Part shown: positions 7,287 through 15,668 of the stretch, piece after piece | How positions within the stretch are numbered: position 1 is the stretch's first letter | Layout of the letters: each line of letters starts with the position of its first letter | Made by a program: the position numbers and the translations under genes | NCBI RefSeq assembly: GCF_000368925.1 | Contig: NZ_KB849754.1 | Coordinates: 211,498-251,494 of the forward strand | DNA: 39,997 bases | Source of the DNA: Acinetobacter bereziniae LMG 1003 = CIP 70.12 | GTDB taxonomy: Bacteria; Pseudomonadota; Gammaproteobacteria; Pseudomonadales; Moraxellaceae | Reading direction: 5' to 3' | The notes under the pieces: generated by a model | Databases searched by the model: none | What the model saw: the letters and a program-made list of their open reading frames with translations, nothing else | What the model was told of the DNA's origin: nothing

Positions 7287-7737
7287 GCGTAGTCACCCCG
7301 TGACTCCCCCGCGCCGATGCAGCGAGCTTCGTTCCGTCTTGCAGTGACGCAATCAGCGGGCAGGAAACGTTCCCTTTCCGCGCATGGCAGGCGCACACCA
7401 GTTCAGACAGCACGGCCTCCATGCGTGCCAAGTCGGCCATCTTCTCGCGCACATCCTTGAGCTTGTGCTCGGCCAGGCCGCTGGCTTCCTCGCAATGGGT
7501 GCCATCCTCCAGCCGCAGTAGCTCGGCGATTTCGTCCAGGCTAAAGCCCAGCCGCTGGGCCGATTTCACGAACCGCACTCGTGTTACATCCGCCTCGCCA
7601 TAGCGGCGAATGCTGCCATAGGGCTTGTCTGGCTCCGGCAGCAGGCCCTTGCGCTGGTAGAACCGGATGGTCTCCACATTGACCCCGGCCGCCTTGGCAA
7701 AAACGCCAATGGTCAGATTCTCAAAATTAATTTGCAT
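7282..7737 (-). CDS. merR: Mercury-responsive regulator MerR
   Basis: Represses the mer promoter, then activates it when Hg(II) binds. The protein has 151 residues: an N-terminal winged helix (NLTIGVFAKAAGVNVETIRF), a long dimer helix, and the three Hg ligands Cys82, Cys117 and Cys126 all present. The family is usually about 144 residues. Here the C-terminus after LIASLQDGTKLAAS is replaced by a short tail that ends on a TAG inside the transposon terminal repeat. The core is intact, so function is expected. It is divergent from merT across a classic mer operator. Confidence 0.95.
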   Translation of the reverse strand: MQINFENLTIGVFAKAAGVNVETIRFYQRKGLLPEPDKPYGSIRRYGEADVTRVRFVKSAQRLGFSLDEIAELLRLEDGTHCEEASGLAEHKLKDVREKMADLARMEAVLSELVCACHARKGNVSCPLIASLQDGTKLAASARGSHGVTTP

Positions 7738-7742
7738 ATCGC

Positions 7743-7773
7743 TTGACTCCGTACATAACTACGGAAGTAAGCT
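7743..7773 (+). promoter_or_regulatory. mer structural-gene promoter and MerR operator
   Basis: A -35 TTGACT and a -10 TAAGCT are separated by a 19-bp spacer. The MerR dyad CCGTACATAACTACGG lies within the spacer. This matches the well-characterised PmerT arrangement, in which MerR untwists an over-long spacer upon mercury binding. Confidence 0.95.
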
Positions 7774-7808
7774 TAAGCTATCCAAACCAAATTTGAAAGG
7801 ACAAGCGT

Positions 7809-8159
7809 ATGTCTGAACCACAAAACGGGCGCGGCGCGCTCTTCGCCGGTGGGCTGGCCGCCATTCTTGCGTCGGCCTGCTGCCTGGGGCCGCTGGTTTT
7901 GATCGCCTTGGGGTTCAGCGGGGCATGGATCGGCAACCTGACGGTATTGGAGCCGTATCGGCCGATCTTCATCGGCGCGGCGCTGGTTGCACTGTTCTTT
8001 GCCTGGCGGCGCATCGTCCGACCGACCGCAGCCTGCAAGCCGGGCGAGGTGTGCGCGATTCCGCAAGTGCGCACCACCTACAAGCTCATTTTCTGGTTCG
8101 TCGCCGTGTTGGTCTTGGTCGCGCTTGGTTTTCCCTACGTCATGCCATTTTTCTACTAA
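7809..8159 (+). CDS. merT: Mercuric ion transporter MerT
   Basis: An inner-membrane protein of 116 residues that carries Hg(II) into the cytoplasm for reduction. Three hydrophobic helices are visible. The vicinal Cys pair of TM1 is in ASACCLGP (about residues 24-25). A second Cys pair lies on the cytoplasmic loop (ACKPGEVCAIP, about 76 and 82). AAAGGACAA precedes the start. It is first in the merTPCADE operon. Confidence 0.95.
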   Translation: MSEPQNGRGALFAGGLAAILASACCLGPLVLIALGFSGAWIGNLTVLEPYRPIFIGAALVALFFAWRRIVRPTAACKPGEVCAIPQVRTTYKLIFWFVAVLVLVALGFPYVMPFFY

Positions 8160-8172
8160 TCAGGAGTTCATC

Positions 8173-8448
8173 ATGAAAAAGCTGTTTGCCTCCCTCGCTC
8201 TCGCCGCTTTCGTTGCCCCCGTGTTCGCCGCCACTCAGACCGTCACGCTGTCCGTGCCTGGCATGACCTGCGCCTCTTGCCCGATCACTGTCAAGCACGC
8301 GCTTTCCAAGGTTGAGGGCGTGAGCAAGACCGACGTAAGTTTCGACAAGCGCCAGGCCGTCGTCACCTTCGACGATGCCAAGACCAACGTCCAGAAGTTG
8401 ACCAAGGCGACCGAGGACGCGGGCTATCCGTCCAGCCTCAAACGCTGA
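8173..8448 (+). CDS. merP: Periplasmic mercury-binding protein MerP
   Basis: A 91-residue Hg(II) scavenger that passes the ion to MerT. A Sec signal peptide (MKKLFASLALAAFVAPVFA) precedes one HMA domain with the motif GMTCASCPITV. The start at 8173 is supported by CAGGAG upstream and by the signal peptide. It begins 13 bp after merT and is surely cotranscribed with it. Confidence 0.96.
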   Translation: MKKLFASLALAAFVAPVFAATQTVTLSVPGMTCASCPITVKHALSKVEGVSKTDVSFDKRQAVVTFDDAKTNVQKLTKATEDAGYPSSLKR

Positions 8449-8475
8449 TCCGTTAACCGAACTCGGGAGCGACAC

Positions 8476-8901
8476 ATGGGACTCATCACGCGCATCGCTG
8501 GCAAAACCGGCGCGCTCGGCAGCGTCGTTTCCGCGATGGGCTGCGCCGCCTGTTTTCCTGCCATCGCCAGCTTTGGCGCGGCCATCGGACTGGGCTTCTT
8601 GAGCCAGTACGAGGGGCTATTCATTGGCATCCTGCTGCCGATGTTCGCCGGCATCGCGTTACTCGCCAATGCTATCGCTTGGCTCAATCATCGACAGTGG
8701 CGACGCACGGCGCTCGGCACGATAGGCCCGATCTTGGTGCTGGCAGCGGTGTTTTTAATGCGGGCTTACGGCTGGCAGAGCGGTGGACTGCTCTATGTCG
8801 GCCTGGCCTTGATGGTTGGGGTGTCGGTCTGGGATTTCATCTCGCCAGCACATCGCCGCTGCGGGCCGGACAGCTGTGAATTGCCAGAACAACGTGGCTG
8901 A
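8476..8901 (+). CDS. merC: Mercury transporter MerC
   Basis: An inner-membrane Hg(II) uptake protein of 141 residues with four hydrophobic helices. The first helix holds the Cys pair in MGCAACFPAIAS. A C-terminal Cys-containing tail (RRCGPDSCELP) is cytoplasmic. It provides a route for mercury additional to MerT. A GGGAG box precedes the start. MerC is present in Tn21-type operons and absent from Tn501, so this block is Tn21-like in gene content. Confidence 0.95.
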   Translation: MGLITRIAGKTGALGSVVSAMGCAACFPAIASFGAAIGLGFLSQYEGLFIGILLPMFAGIALLANAIAWLNHRQWRRTALGTIGPILVLAAVFLMRAYGWQSGGLLYVGLALMVGVSVWDFISPAHRRCGPDSCELPEQRG

Positions 8902-8939
8902 CGGCAACAGCCGTAGCCACCACAGAAAAGGAAAAATAC

Positions 8940-10625
8940 ATGACCACCCTGAAAATCACCGGGATGACCTGCGACTCGTGCGCGGCTCACGTCAAGGAAG
9001 CCTTGGAGAAAGTGCCCGGCGTGCAATCGGCGCTGGTGTCCTATCCGAAGGGCACAGCGCAACTCGCCATTGAGGCGGGCACGTCATCGGATGCGCTGAC
9101 TACCGCCGTGGCCGGACTGGGCTACGAGGCAACGCTTGCCGATGCGCCACCGACGGACAACCGCGCCGGCCTGCTCGACAAGATGCGCGGCTGGATAGGG
9201 GCCGCTGATAAGCCCAGTGGCAACGAACGCCCGTTGCAGGTCGTCGTCATTGGTAGCGGTGGCGCGGCAATGGCGGCAGCACTGAAGGCCGTCGAGCAAG
9301 GCGCGCACGTCTCGCTGATCGAGCGCGGCACCATCGGCGGCACCTGCGTCAACGTCGGCTGCGTGCCGTCCAAGATCATGATTCGCGCCGCCCACATCGC
9401 CCATTTACGTCGGGAAAGTCCGTTCGACGGCGGTATCGCGGCGACTGTGCCTGCGATTGACCGCAGCAAACTACTGGCCCAGCAGCAGGCGCGCGTCGAA
9501 GAACTGCGCCATGCCAAGTACGAAGGCATTCTGGACGGCAACCCGGCCATCACCGTTGTACATGGTGAGGCGCGTTTCAAGGATGAGCAGAGCCTGGTCG
9601 TCCGTTTAAACGATGGTGGCGAGCGCGTGGTAGCTTTCGACCGCTGCTTAGTCGCCACGGGTGCCAGCCCGGCCGTGCCGCCGATTCCGGGCCTGAAAGA
9701 GTCACCCTACTGGACTTCGACCGAGGCCCTGGTCAGCGACACCCTTCCCGAACGCCTAGCCGTGATCGGCTCGTCGGTGGTCGCGCTGGAACTGGCGCAA
9801 GCCTTCGCCCGGCTGGGCAGCCAGGTCACGATCCTAGCTCGCAACACGCTGTTCTTCCGCGACGACCCGGCCATCGGCGAGGCCGTTACAGCCGCGTTCC
9901 GTGCCGAAGGGATCAAGGTATTGGAACACACGCAAGCCAGCCAGGTCGCGCATGTGGACGGCGAATTCGTGCTGACCACCGGGTACGGTGAAATACGCGC
10001 CGACCAGCTGCTGGTCGCCACTGGCAGGGCACCGAACACGCGCAGCCTGGCATTGGAAGCGGCGGGAGTCGCTGCCAATGCGCAGGGGGCCATCGTCATC
10101 GACAAGGGCATGCGCACCAGTACGCCACACATTTATGCGGCTGGCGACTGCACCGACCAGCCTCAGTTCGTCTATGTGGCGGCAGCGGCCGGCACCCGTG
10201 CTGCGATCAACATGACTGGCGGCGATGCGGCCCTGGACCTGACCGCAATGCCGGCCGTGGTGTTCACCGACCCGCAGGTCGCCACCGTGGGCTACAGCGA
10301 GGCGGAAGCACATCACGACGGGATCGAGACCGACAGTCGCACCTTGACCTTGGACAACGTGCCGCGTGCGCTTGCCAACTTCGACACACGCGGCTTCATC
10401 AAGCTGGTCATCGAGGAAGGTAGCGGACGGCTCATCGGCGTGCAAGCGGTGGCCCCGGAAGCGGGTGAACTGATCCAGACGGCGGTGCTCGCCATTCGCA
10501 ACCGTATGACCGTGCAGGAACTGGCCGACCAATTGTTCCCCTACCTGACCATGGTCGAAGGGCTGAAGCTCGCGGCGCAGACCTTCAGCAAGGACGTGAA
10601 GCAGCTTTCGTGCTGCGCCGGATGA
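8940..10625 (+). CDS. merA: Mercuric reductase MerA
   Basis: A cytoplasmic FAD- and NADPH-dependent enzyme reducing Hg(II) to volatile Hg(0). Its 561 residues match the standard length. An N-terminal HMA domain has GMTCDSCAAHV. The FAD-binding pyridine nucleotide-disulfide oxidoreductase core has the redox-active pair GTCVNVGCVPSK (about 136 and 141). The C-terminal Hg-binding pair is LSCCAG at the end. The AAAAGGAAAAA box precedes the ATG. All key residues are present, so it should be active. Confidence 0.97.
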   Translation: MTTLKITGMTCDSCAAHVKEALEKVPGVQSALVSYPKGTAQLAIEAGTSSDALTTAVAGLGYEATLADAPPTDNRAGLLDKMRGWIGAADKPSGNERPLQVVVIGSGGAAMAAALKAVEQGAHVSLIERGTIGGTCVNVGCVPSKIMIRAAHIAHLRRESPFDGGIAATVPAIDRSKLLAQQQARVEELRHAKYEGILDGNPAITVVHGEARFKDEQSLVVRLNDGGERVVAFDRCLVATGASPAVPPIPGLKESPYWTSTEALVSDTLPERLAVIGSSVVALELAQAFARLGSQVTILARNTLFFRDDPAIGEAVTAAFRAEGIKVLEHTQASQVAHVDGEFVLTTGYGEIRADQLLVATGRAPNTRSLALEAAGVAANAQGAIVIDKGMRTSTPHIYAAGDCTDQPQFVYVAAAAGTRAAINMTGGDAALDLTAMPAVVFTDPQVATVGYSEAEAHHDGIETDSRTLTLDNVPRALANFDTRGFIKLVIEEGSGRLIGVQAVAPEAGELIQTAVLAIRNRMTVQELADQLFPYLTMVEGLKLAAQTFSKDVKQLSCCAG

Positions 10626-10642
10626 GGAAAAGGAGGTGTTCA

Positions 10643-11008
10643 ATGAGCGCCTACACAGTGTCCCGGCTGGCCCTTGATGCCGGGGTGAGCGTGCATATCG
10701 TGCGCGACTACCTGCTGCGCGGATTGCTACGGCCGGTCGCGTGCACCACGGGCGGCTACGGCTTGTTCGATGACACCGCGTTGCAACGGCTGCGCTTTGT
10801 ACGGGCTGCCTTCGAAGCGGGTATCGGCCTGGACGCACTGGCGCGGCTGTGCCGGGCGCTGGATGCTGCGGACGGTGACGGTGCGTCTGCGCAGCTTGCC
10901 GTGTTGCGGCAACTCGTCGAGCGTCGGCGCGAGGCCCTGGCCAGCCTCGAAATGCAACTGGCCGCCATGCCAACCGAACCGGCACAGCACGCGGAGAGTC
11001 TGCCATGA
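10643..11008 (+). CDS. merD: Mer operon co-regulator MerD
   Basis: A 121-residue MerR-like protein that binds the mer operator and helps switch the operon off. The helix-turn-helix TVSRLALDAGVSVHIVRDYL is at the N-terminus, but the Hg-ligand Cys residues of MerR are absent from the C-terminal half. The start at 10643 is chosen because AAGGAGGT lies 6 bp upstream; an in-frame ATG at 10610 lies inside merA. It overlaps merE by 4 bp (ATGA). Confidence 0.93.
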   Translation: MSAYTVSRLALDAGVSVHIVRDYLLRGLLRPVACTTGGYGLFDDTALQRLRFVRAAFEAGIGLDALARLCRALDAADGDGASAQLAVLRQLVERRREALASLEMQLAAMPTEPAQHAESLP

Positions 11009-11241
11009 ACAGCCCAGAGCACTTGCCGTCTGAGACGCACAAACCGATCACCGGCTACTTGTGGGGCGCGCTGGCCGTGCTCACCTGTCCCTGCCATTTG
11101 CCGATTCTCGCCATTGTGCTAGCCGGCACGACGGCCGGCGCGTTCATCGGGGAGCACTGGGGTATTGCAGCCCTCACGCTGACCGGCTTGTTTGTCCTGT
11201 CTGTGACGCGGCTGCTGCGGGCCTTCAAGGGAAGATCATGA
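11005..11241 (+). CDS. merE: Mercury transporter MerE
   Basis: A small inner-membrane protein of 78 residues implicated in uptake of Hg(II) and organomercurials. Two hydrophobic helices are visible. The Cys pair in the first helix is LTCPCHLPIL. The ATG overlaps the merD stop codon (ATGA), so translation is coupled. Confidence 0.94.
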   Translation: MNSPEHLPSETHKPITGYLWGALAVLTCPCHLPILAIVLAGTTAGAFIGEHWGIAALTLTGLFVLSVTRLLRAFKGRS

Positions 11242-11306
11242 CCGCTTCCCAGCCAGCCGAGAGTGGGCAGCTTTGAGCTTCGCTACCAATCTGGAGGAGT
11301 ACCACC

Positions 11307-11519
11307 ATGAACGCAAACGCCCCGAACACTGCCAGTTGCACCACCTGCTGCGTATGCTGCAAAGAAATTCCGCTCGATGCCGCCTTCACCCCGGAAGGCG
11401 CGGAATACGTCGAACATTTCTGCGGGCTGGATTGCTATGAACGCTTCCAGGCACGCGCCAAGGCCGCGACAGAATCTGACATTGCGCCTGTCCCTGGCGG
11501 TTCGCAGCCGTCAGATTGA
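11307..11519 (+). CDS. Small Cys-rich protein, DUF3330-like, at the end of the mer block
   Basis: A 70-residue protein with a dense Cys pattern: SCTTCCVCCKEIPL, then HFCGLDCYERF. This suggests a zinc-ribbon or metal-binding fold, as in DUF3330 proteins found after merE in some mer transposons. GGAGGAG lies just upstream of the ATG. Its function is not established. The GC-rich mer block ends almost exactly at its stop codon and AT-rich backbone DNA begins, so the rest of the original transposon has been lost. Confidence 0.75.
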   Translation: MNANAPNTASCTTCCVCCKEIPLDAAFTPEGAEYVEHFCGLDCYERFQARAKAATESDIAPVPGGSQPSD

Positions 11520-11597
11520 AGCATACTCTAAATTTACATATTTAAATAACGAGTTTTTTCTCACTCATAAGAATTTGCAAGAATATATATACATTTA

Positions 11598-11660
11598 TTG
11601 ACATTAAGTAATTTAAATAAAATCAATATATGTATTTGCATATATGTGGAAATACATATA
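11598..11660 (+). promoter_or_regulatory. Promoter/operator of the AT-rich ars operon
   Basis: TTGACA at 11598 is a good -35, with several AT-rich candidates for the -10. A perfect 11-bp dyad, TATATGTATTT (11627-11637) and AAATACATATA (11650-11660), lies before arsC. Its position and AT-rich symmetry fit an ArsR operator. The -10 is not assigned because several hexamers are equally plausible. Confidence 0.65.
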
Positions 11661-11698
11661 TAAATATATCTGAGTTTCTAATAGCAGAGTCAGTCAAA

Positions 11699-12127
11699 AT
11701 GTTCTCGACCATAAAGATTTATCACAATCCTGAGTGTGGTACATCAAGGAATACCTTAGCTTTAATTCAAAATGCAGGAATTGAACCAATCGTTATTGAA
11801 TATCTAATTACCCCACCTTCGAAAGCAGAATTAATTGAACTTATTCGTAGTGCTGGTTTAAGTGTTAGAGAAGCAATTCGTAAAAATGTACCTCCATATT
11901 CTGATTTAGAAATTGTTCGGGAAGATTGGTCTGATGAACAGCTTTTAAATTTTATGCTTCAACATCCTATTTTGATTAACCGCCCATTCGTTGTTACGGA
12001 TTTAGGTACACGTTTGTGTCGTCCTTCTGAAGTTGTTTTGGATATTCTCCCGTTTCCTCAGAAAGGCGCATTTAGCAAAGAAGATGGTGAAAAAATTATT
12101 GATGAAAATGGCCAAAGAATTAAATAG
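11699..12127 (+). CDS. arsC: Arsenate reductase, glutaredoxin-coupled ArsC (ArsC/Spx family)
   Basis: A 142-residue cytoplasmic enzyme reducing arsenate to arsenite with glutathione and glutaredoxin. The catalytic Cys lies in YHNPECGTSRNTL near the N-terminus. The arginines expected for oxyanion binding are visible, including NRPFVVTDLGTRLCRPSE. The start at 11699 (MFSTIKIYHNP) is set by homology; an upstream in-frame ATG would start within the operator dyad. It is first in the ars operon and belongs to a family unrelated to the low-molecular-weight phosphatase ArsC encoded downstream. Confidence 0.93.
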   Translation: MFSTIKIYHNPECGTSRNTLALIQNAGIEPIVIEYLITPPSKAELIELIRSAGLSVREAIRKNVPPYSDLEIVREDWSDEQLLNFMLQHPILINRPFVVTDLGTRLCRPSEVVLDILPFPQKGAFSKEDGEKIIDENGQRIK

Positions 12128-12171
12128 CACTTTCTCATCTCTTAAATGGAAAGAATGTGAAGGAGACTTAT

Positions 12172-12360
12172 ATGGATCAAGTTAATTTTTTTAAATGCTT
12201 ATCAGATGAAACACGTCTCAATATAGTGACATTAATTGTTGAAAATAAAGAACTATGTGTATGTGATTTGACTGAAAAACTACAACTCAGTCAACCTAAA
12301 ATTTCAAGACATTTAGCCCTTTTACGTGCTTCAGGGCTACTTCAAGATCGCAGACAAGGC
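12172..12360 (+). pseudogene. arsR: arsR, 5' part, interrupted by the sul2 island
   Basis: ATG 12172 follows AAGGAGA. The 63 intact codons encode a winged-helix repressor start with the arsenite-binding ELCVCDL motif, the recognition helix LSQPKISRHLALLRASGL and then LLQDRRQG. At that point the island begins, and read-through adds unrelated residues (PLYCKQDIF and more). Joining codon 63 to the sequence at 27821 restores a normal 107-residue ArsR. The truncated product keeps the DNA-binding part but lacks the C-terminal beta-wing and dimer helix, so repression is probably lost. Confidence 0.93.
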
Positions 12361-12375
12361 CCACTCTATTGTAAA
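12355..12375 (+). other. attL: Left attachment junction of the island (arsR side)
   Basis: The arsR sequence CAAGG is followed by CC and then CACTCTATTGTAAAC of the island. With the right junction (TCATT-CC-AATGGG), the shared core is CC at 12360-12361 and 27820-27821. The reconstructed target is CAAGGCCAATGGG in arsR. The reconstructed circular attP is TCATTCCCACTCTATTG. Confidence 0.85.
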
Positions 12376-12427
12376 CAAGACATTTTTATCTTTTATATTC
12401 AATGGCTTATTTTCCTGCTAATTGGTA

Positions 12428-12447
12428 ATACCATGAAAAATACCATG
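12428..12447 (+). repeat. Pair of ATACCATG repeats at the left end (putative integrase arm sites)
   Basis: ATACCATG occurs twice, 12 bp apart, starting 65 bp inside the left att core. The same pair recurs at the same distance from the internal att copy at 15.65 kb (as GTGCCATG then ATACCATG). Related octamers cluster at the right end. Such repeated motifs beside att cores fit arm-type binding sites of a tyrosine recombinase. About 300 bp of the left end, up to sul2, hold no other gene. Confidence 0.55.
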
Positions 12448-12661
12448 CTCAGAAAAGGCTTAACAATATTTTGAAAAATTGCCTACTGAGCGCTGCCGCA
12501 CAGCTCCATAGGCCGCTTTCCTGGCTTTGCTTCCAGATGTATGCTCTTCTGCTCCTGCAGCTAATGGATCACCGCAAACAGGTTACTCGCCTGGGGATTC
12601 CCTTTCGACCCGAGCATCCGTATGAGACTCATGCTCGATTATTATTATTATAGAAGCCCCC

Positions 12662-13477
12662 ATGAATAAATCGCTCATCATTTTCGGCATCGTCAACATA
12701 ACCTCGGACAGTTTCTCCGATGGAGGCCGGTATCTGGCGCCAGACGCAGCCATTGCGCAGGCGCGTAAGCTGATGGCCGAGGGGGCAGATGTGATCGACC
12801 TCGGTCCGGCATCCAGCAATCCCGACGCCGCGCCTGTTTCGTCCGACACAGAAATCGCGCGTATCGCGCCGGTGCTGGACGCGCTCAAGGCAGATGGCAT
12901 TCCCGTCTCGCTCGACAGTTATCAACCCGCGACGCAAGCCTATGCCTTGTCGCGTGGTGTGGCCTATCTCAATGATATTCGCGGTTTTCCAGACGCTGCG
13001 TTCTATCCGCAATTGGCGAAATCATCTGCCAAACTCGTCGTTATGCATTCGGTGCAAGACGGGCAGGCAGATCGGCGCGAGGCACCCGCTGGCGACATCA
13101 TGGATCACATTGCGGCGTTCTTTGACGCGCGCATCGCGGCGCTGACGGGTGCCGGTATCAAACGCAACCGCCTTGTCCTTGATCCCGGCATGGGGTTTTT
13201 TCTGGGGGCTGCTCCCGAAACCTCGCTCTCGGTGCTGGCGCGGTTCGATGAATTGCGGCTGCGCTTCGATTTGCCGGTGCTTCTGTCTGTTTCGCGCAAA
13301 TCCTTTCTGCGCGCGCTCACAGGCCGTGGTCCGGGGGATGTCGGGGCCGCGACACTCGCTGCAGAGCTTGCCGCCGCCGCAGGTGGAGCTGACTTCATCC
13401 GCACACACGAGCCGCGCCCCTTGCGCGACGGGCTGGCGGTATTGGCGGCGCTGAAAGAAACCGCAAGAATTCGTTAA
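12662..13477 (+). CDS. sul2: Sulfonamide-insensitive dihydropteroate synthase Sul2
   Basis: A 271-residue replacement for the chromosomal FolP target: it makes dihydropteroate from the pterin pyrophosphate and p-aminobenzoate but discriminates against sulfonamides. Recognisable blocks are the pterin-binding N-terminal VNITSDSFSDGG, the conserved LDPGMGFF, and SVSRKSFLRALTG. The ATG follows an AT-rich repeat (GATTATTATTATTATAG) and AGAAGCCCCC. It lies at the island's left end, followed by a truncated glmM and ISCR2, the usual sul2-glmM-ISCR2 arrangement. Confidence 0.98.
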   Translation: MNKSLIIFGIVNITSDSFSDGGRYLAPDAAIAQARKLMAEGADVIDLGPASSNPDAAPVSSDTEIARIAPVLDALKADGIPVSLDSYQPATQAYALSRGVAYLNDIRGFPDAAFYPQLAKSSAKLVVMHSVQDGQADRREAPAGDIMDHIAAFFDARIAALTGAGIKRNRLVLDPGMGFFLGAAPETSLSVLARFDELRLRFDLPVLLSVSRKSFLRALTGRGPGDVGAATLAAELAAAAGGADFIRTHEPRPLRDGLAVLAALKETARIR

Positions 13478-13563
13478 CTGCACATTCGGGATATTTCTCT
13501 ATATTCGCGGTTCAGCAGGCATGTCCCCTTTGAGGGCGACCCGACGACAGGATAATCGACCTT

Positions 13564-13809
13564 ATGGTGCGCAAATATTTCGGCACAGACGGTATTCGTG
13601 GCAAAGCCAACGAAGGCGCGATGACGGCGGAAACCGCCTTGCGCGTCGGCATGGCGGCTGGCCGTGTCTTTCGTCGCGGTGACCACCGCCATCGTGTCGT
13701 GATCGGCAAGGATACGCGCCTGTCGGGCTATATGCTTGAACCCGCGCTCACAGCCGGTTTCACCTCGATGGGCATGGACGTATTCCTTTTTGGCCCGCTG
13801 CCGACAACG
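13564..13809 (+). pseudogene. glmM: Truncated phosphoglucosamine mutase gene (glmM)
   Basis: It starts MVRKYFGTDGIRGKANEGAM, the GlmM N-terminus, and continues through KDTRLSGYMLEPALTAGF to FLFGPLPT. It then breaks off around 13807 where ISCR2 begins, and the following codons are unrelated. The catalytic serine loop that should come soon after is missing, so there is no function. It marks the chromosomal source from which the folP-glmM ancestor of sul2 was captured. Confidence 0.93.
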
Positions 13810-15646
13810 TATAGGAAGAATAAACGCCCTTTTCACCCAAGTCCAACAGCTTTGGACCGCAGTTGACTCTTTCGACACCCCTGCGATGCAACCCAATCCG
13901 GCTGACGGGGAGCCAGCAACGCTGAAAATTTACCCTCCTCTTTCCCACTAGCGGCTCCTTTTCCGACAACCAGCACGGCGGATCCCTGCCGCGGCGCTGT
14001 GAACGCAGCATTTTGATTGGTATCGTTGGCCTTCAGGCTCGTCAGTCAAACAGACCCAGGAGCAGCTCAGCCGGTGGCGCCCGGCTTTCGGGTAACGCCC
14101 TGGTCCCGCTGGTTTCGGCTTTGTGCTTCAGGTGATCAAGGATCTGCTTGATCACTATAGGGTCTTCAATGCAGGCGATGACTTTCATGGCGCCGCCGCA
14201 GCCGCTGCAGGTCTCGATGTCGATATTGAAAACACGCTTGAGCCGTTGCGCCCATGTCATCGACGCTCGCCGTTGTGCTGGTGTTGCCGGTTCATCAGCC
14301 ACCCTGACCTTGTTGCCCCTGCCCCGTTTTGCCGGCGTGACCAACGCCCGGTGCCGACTGTTGGGTGCGAACACCCCGTGGAAGCGGGTTAGGTTGACTC
14401 TGGGCTTCGGTACCAGGGCGGCCAGCCTTGCAATGAAATCCAATGGTTCGAAAATGACGTGCGTGGTGCCGTCCCGGTACGGCGTCTTGAGCTGGTAGCG
14501 CACGTTGCCGCCTCGTGTTAACGACAGCCGCTTCTCGGATACCGCCGGGCGGCTGATGTACCGGCACAGCCGTTCGAGCTTCTTGCGTTCATCGGCCCTG
14601 GCCGCCACGCCGGCGTGCAGGCTGGACCCGGCTACCTTGCCAATCCCGTCACCGAACGGATCACCACTGGTCGGCAGAGTTTGCAAAGTGAACACCTTTC
14701 GCCCCGCCTGTGAACCGACAGCGATACGGTAAGTGATCGAGTGCCCCAGCAGGGGTGTCATCGGGTCGTCATCCACCGCATCCGAGGCCAGATAGCTGTT
14801 TTCGACATCCCGTTCCAGCAGGCCTTGCCGTTCCAGATAGCGACCCACCCGGTGGGCGATGGTGTGCGTCAGCTGGGTGAGCTCTGGGCTGGTCGGCGCC
14901 TTGACCCAGCGGAAACGCGCTGAGCCGTGGGATTGCTCGACATACACACCGTCGAGAAACAGCATGTGGAAGTGAACATTCAGATTGAGCGCCGATCCAA
15001 AACGCTGGATCAGGGTGACCGCGCCCGTCTTGGCCACTTGGTGGGTATGGCCCGCTTTCTTGACCAGGTGCGTGGCAATGACGCGGTAAACGATGCCCAG
15101 CACCCACCCCATGATCTCGGGCCGGCTGGCAAACAGGAAACGCAGCTGAAACGGGAAGCTCAACACCCACTGACGCATGGGTTGTTCAGGCAGTACTTCA
15201 TCAACCAGCAAGGCGGCACTTTCGGCCATCCGCCGCGCCCCACAGCTCGGGCAGAAACCGCGACGCTTACAGCTGAAAGCGACCAGGTGCTCGGCGTGGC
15301 AAGACTCGCAGCGAACCCGTAGAAAGCCATGCTCCAGCCGCCCGCATTGGAGAAATTCTTCAAATTCCCGTTGCACATAGCCCGGCAATTCCTTTCCCTG
15401 CTCTGCCATAAGCGCAGCGAATGCCGGGTAATACTCGTCAACGATCTGATAGAGAAGGGTTTGCTCGGGTCGGTGGCTCTGGTAACGACCAGTATCCCGA
15501 TCCCGGCTGGCCGTCCTGGCCGCCACATGAGGCATGTTCCGCGTCCTTGCAATACTGTGTTTACATACAGTCTATCGCTTAGCGGAAAGTTCTTTTACCC
15601 TCAGCCGAAATGCCTGCCGTTGCTAGACATTGCCAGCCAGTGCCCG
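13810..15646 (-). mobile_element. ISCR2 (IS91-like rolling-circle element)
   Basis: The element runs from the breakpoint in glmM to just before a guaA-like att sequence, about 1.8 kb. It holds one transposase on the minus strand. The end downstream of the transposase gene faces glmM and sul2, consistent with the origin end lying there. The terminus upstream of the gene abuts the internal att copy. Exact ends are estimated from where neighbouring sequences break. Confidence 0.8.
14042..15535 (-). CDS. rcr2: ISCR2 transposase Rcr2 (IS91-family, HUH rolling-circle)
   Basis: A 497-residue rolling-circle transposase. The N-terminal zinc-binding part has VRCESCHAEHLVAFSC and GFCPSCGARRM. The HUH motif is in LNLNVHFHMLFLDG. 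A Tyr follows in LCRYISRPAVSEKRL, expected to be the nucleophile. The C-terminal part has a second Cys motif, ETCSGCGGAMKVIACIE. The length agrees with published ISCR2 transposases. One-ended transposition by such proteins mobilises adjacent DNA, here the sul2 side. The frame is intact. Confidence 0.95.
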   Translation of the reverse strand: MPHVAARTASRDRDTGRYQSHRPEQTLLYQIVDEYYPAFAALMAEQGKELPGYVQREFEEFLQCGRLEHGFLRVRCESCHAEHLVAFSCKRRGFCPSCGARRMAESAALLVDEVLPEQPMRQWVLSFPFQLRFLFASRPEIMGWVLGIVYRVIATHLVKKAGHTHQVAKTGAVTLIQRFGSALNLNVHFHMLFLDGVYVEQSHGSARFRWVKAPTSPELTQLTHTIAHRVGRYLERQGLLERDVENSYLASDAVDDDPMTPLLGHSITYRIAVGSQAGRKVFTLQTLPTSGDPFGDGIGKVAGSSLHAGVAARADERKKLERLCRYISRPAVSEKRLSLTRGGNVRYQLKTPYRDGTTHVIFEPLDFIARLAALVPKPRVNLTRFHGVFAPNSRHRALVTPAKRGRGNKVRVADEPATPAQRRASMTWAQRLKRVFNIDIETCSGCGGAMKVIACIEDPIVIKQILDHLKHKAETSGTRALPESRAPPAELLLGLFD

Positions 15647-15668
15647 TCACTCCCACTCGATTGTAAAC
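15646..15668 (+). other. Internal second attachment end with guaA 3'-end sequence
   Basis: TCACTCCCACTCGATTGT, read on the minus strand, is ACAATCGAGTGGGAGTGA. This encodes TIEWE-stop, the C-terminus of GMP synthetase GuaA. The following TAAACAAG matches the left end at 12371-12378, and the arm-repeat pair at 15720-15739 sits at the same 77-bp spacing (CCCAC core to ATACCATG) as at 12440. It is therefore a second left att end inside the island. Confidence 0.8.

Noticed and set aside
9834..11051. Long open frame antisense to merA/merD (405 codons)
   Set aside because: It lies wholly opposite clear mer genes in GC-rich DNA, where long antisense frames are expected, and has no recognisable domain or ribosome binding site.
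13494..13866. Full-length glmM
   Set aside because: Similarity to GlmM stops at about residue 82; the last codons are ISCR2 sequence, so it is only a remnant.
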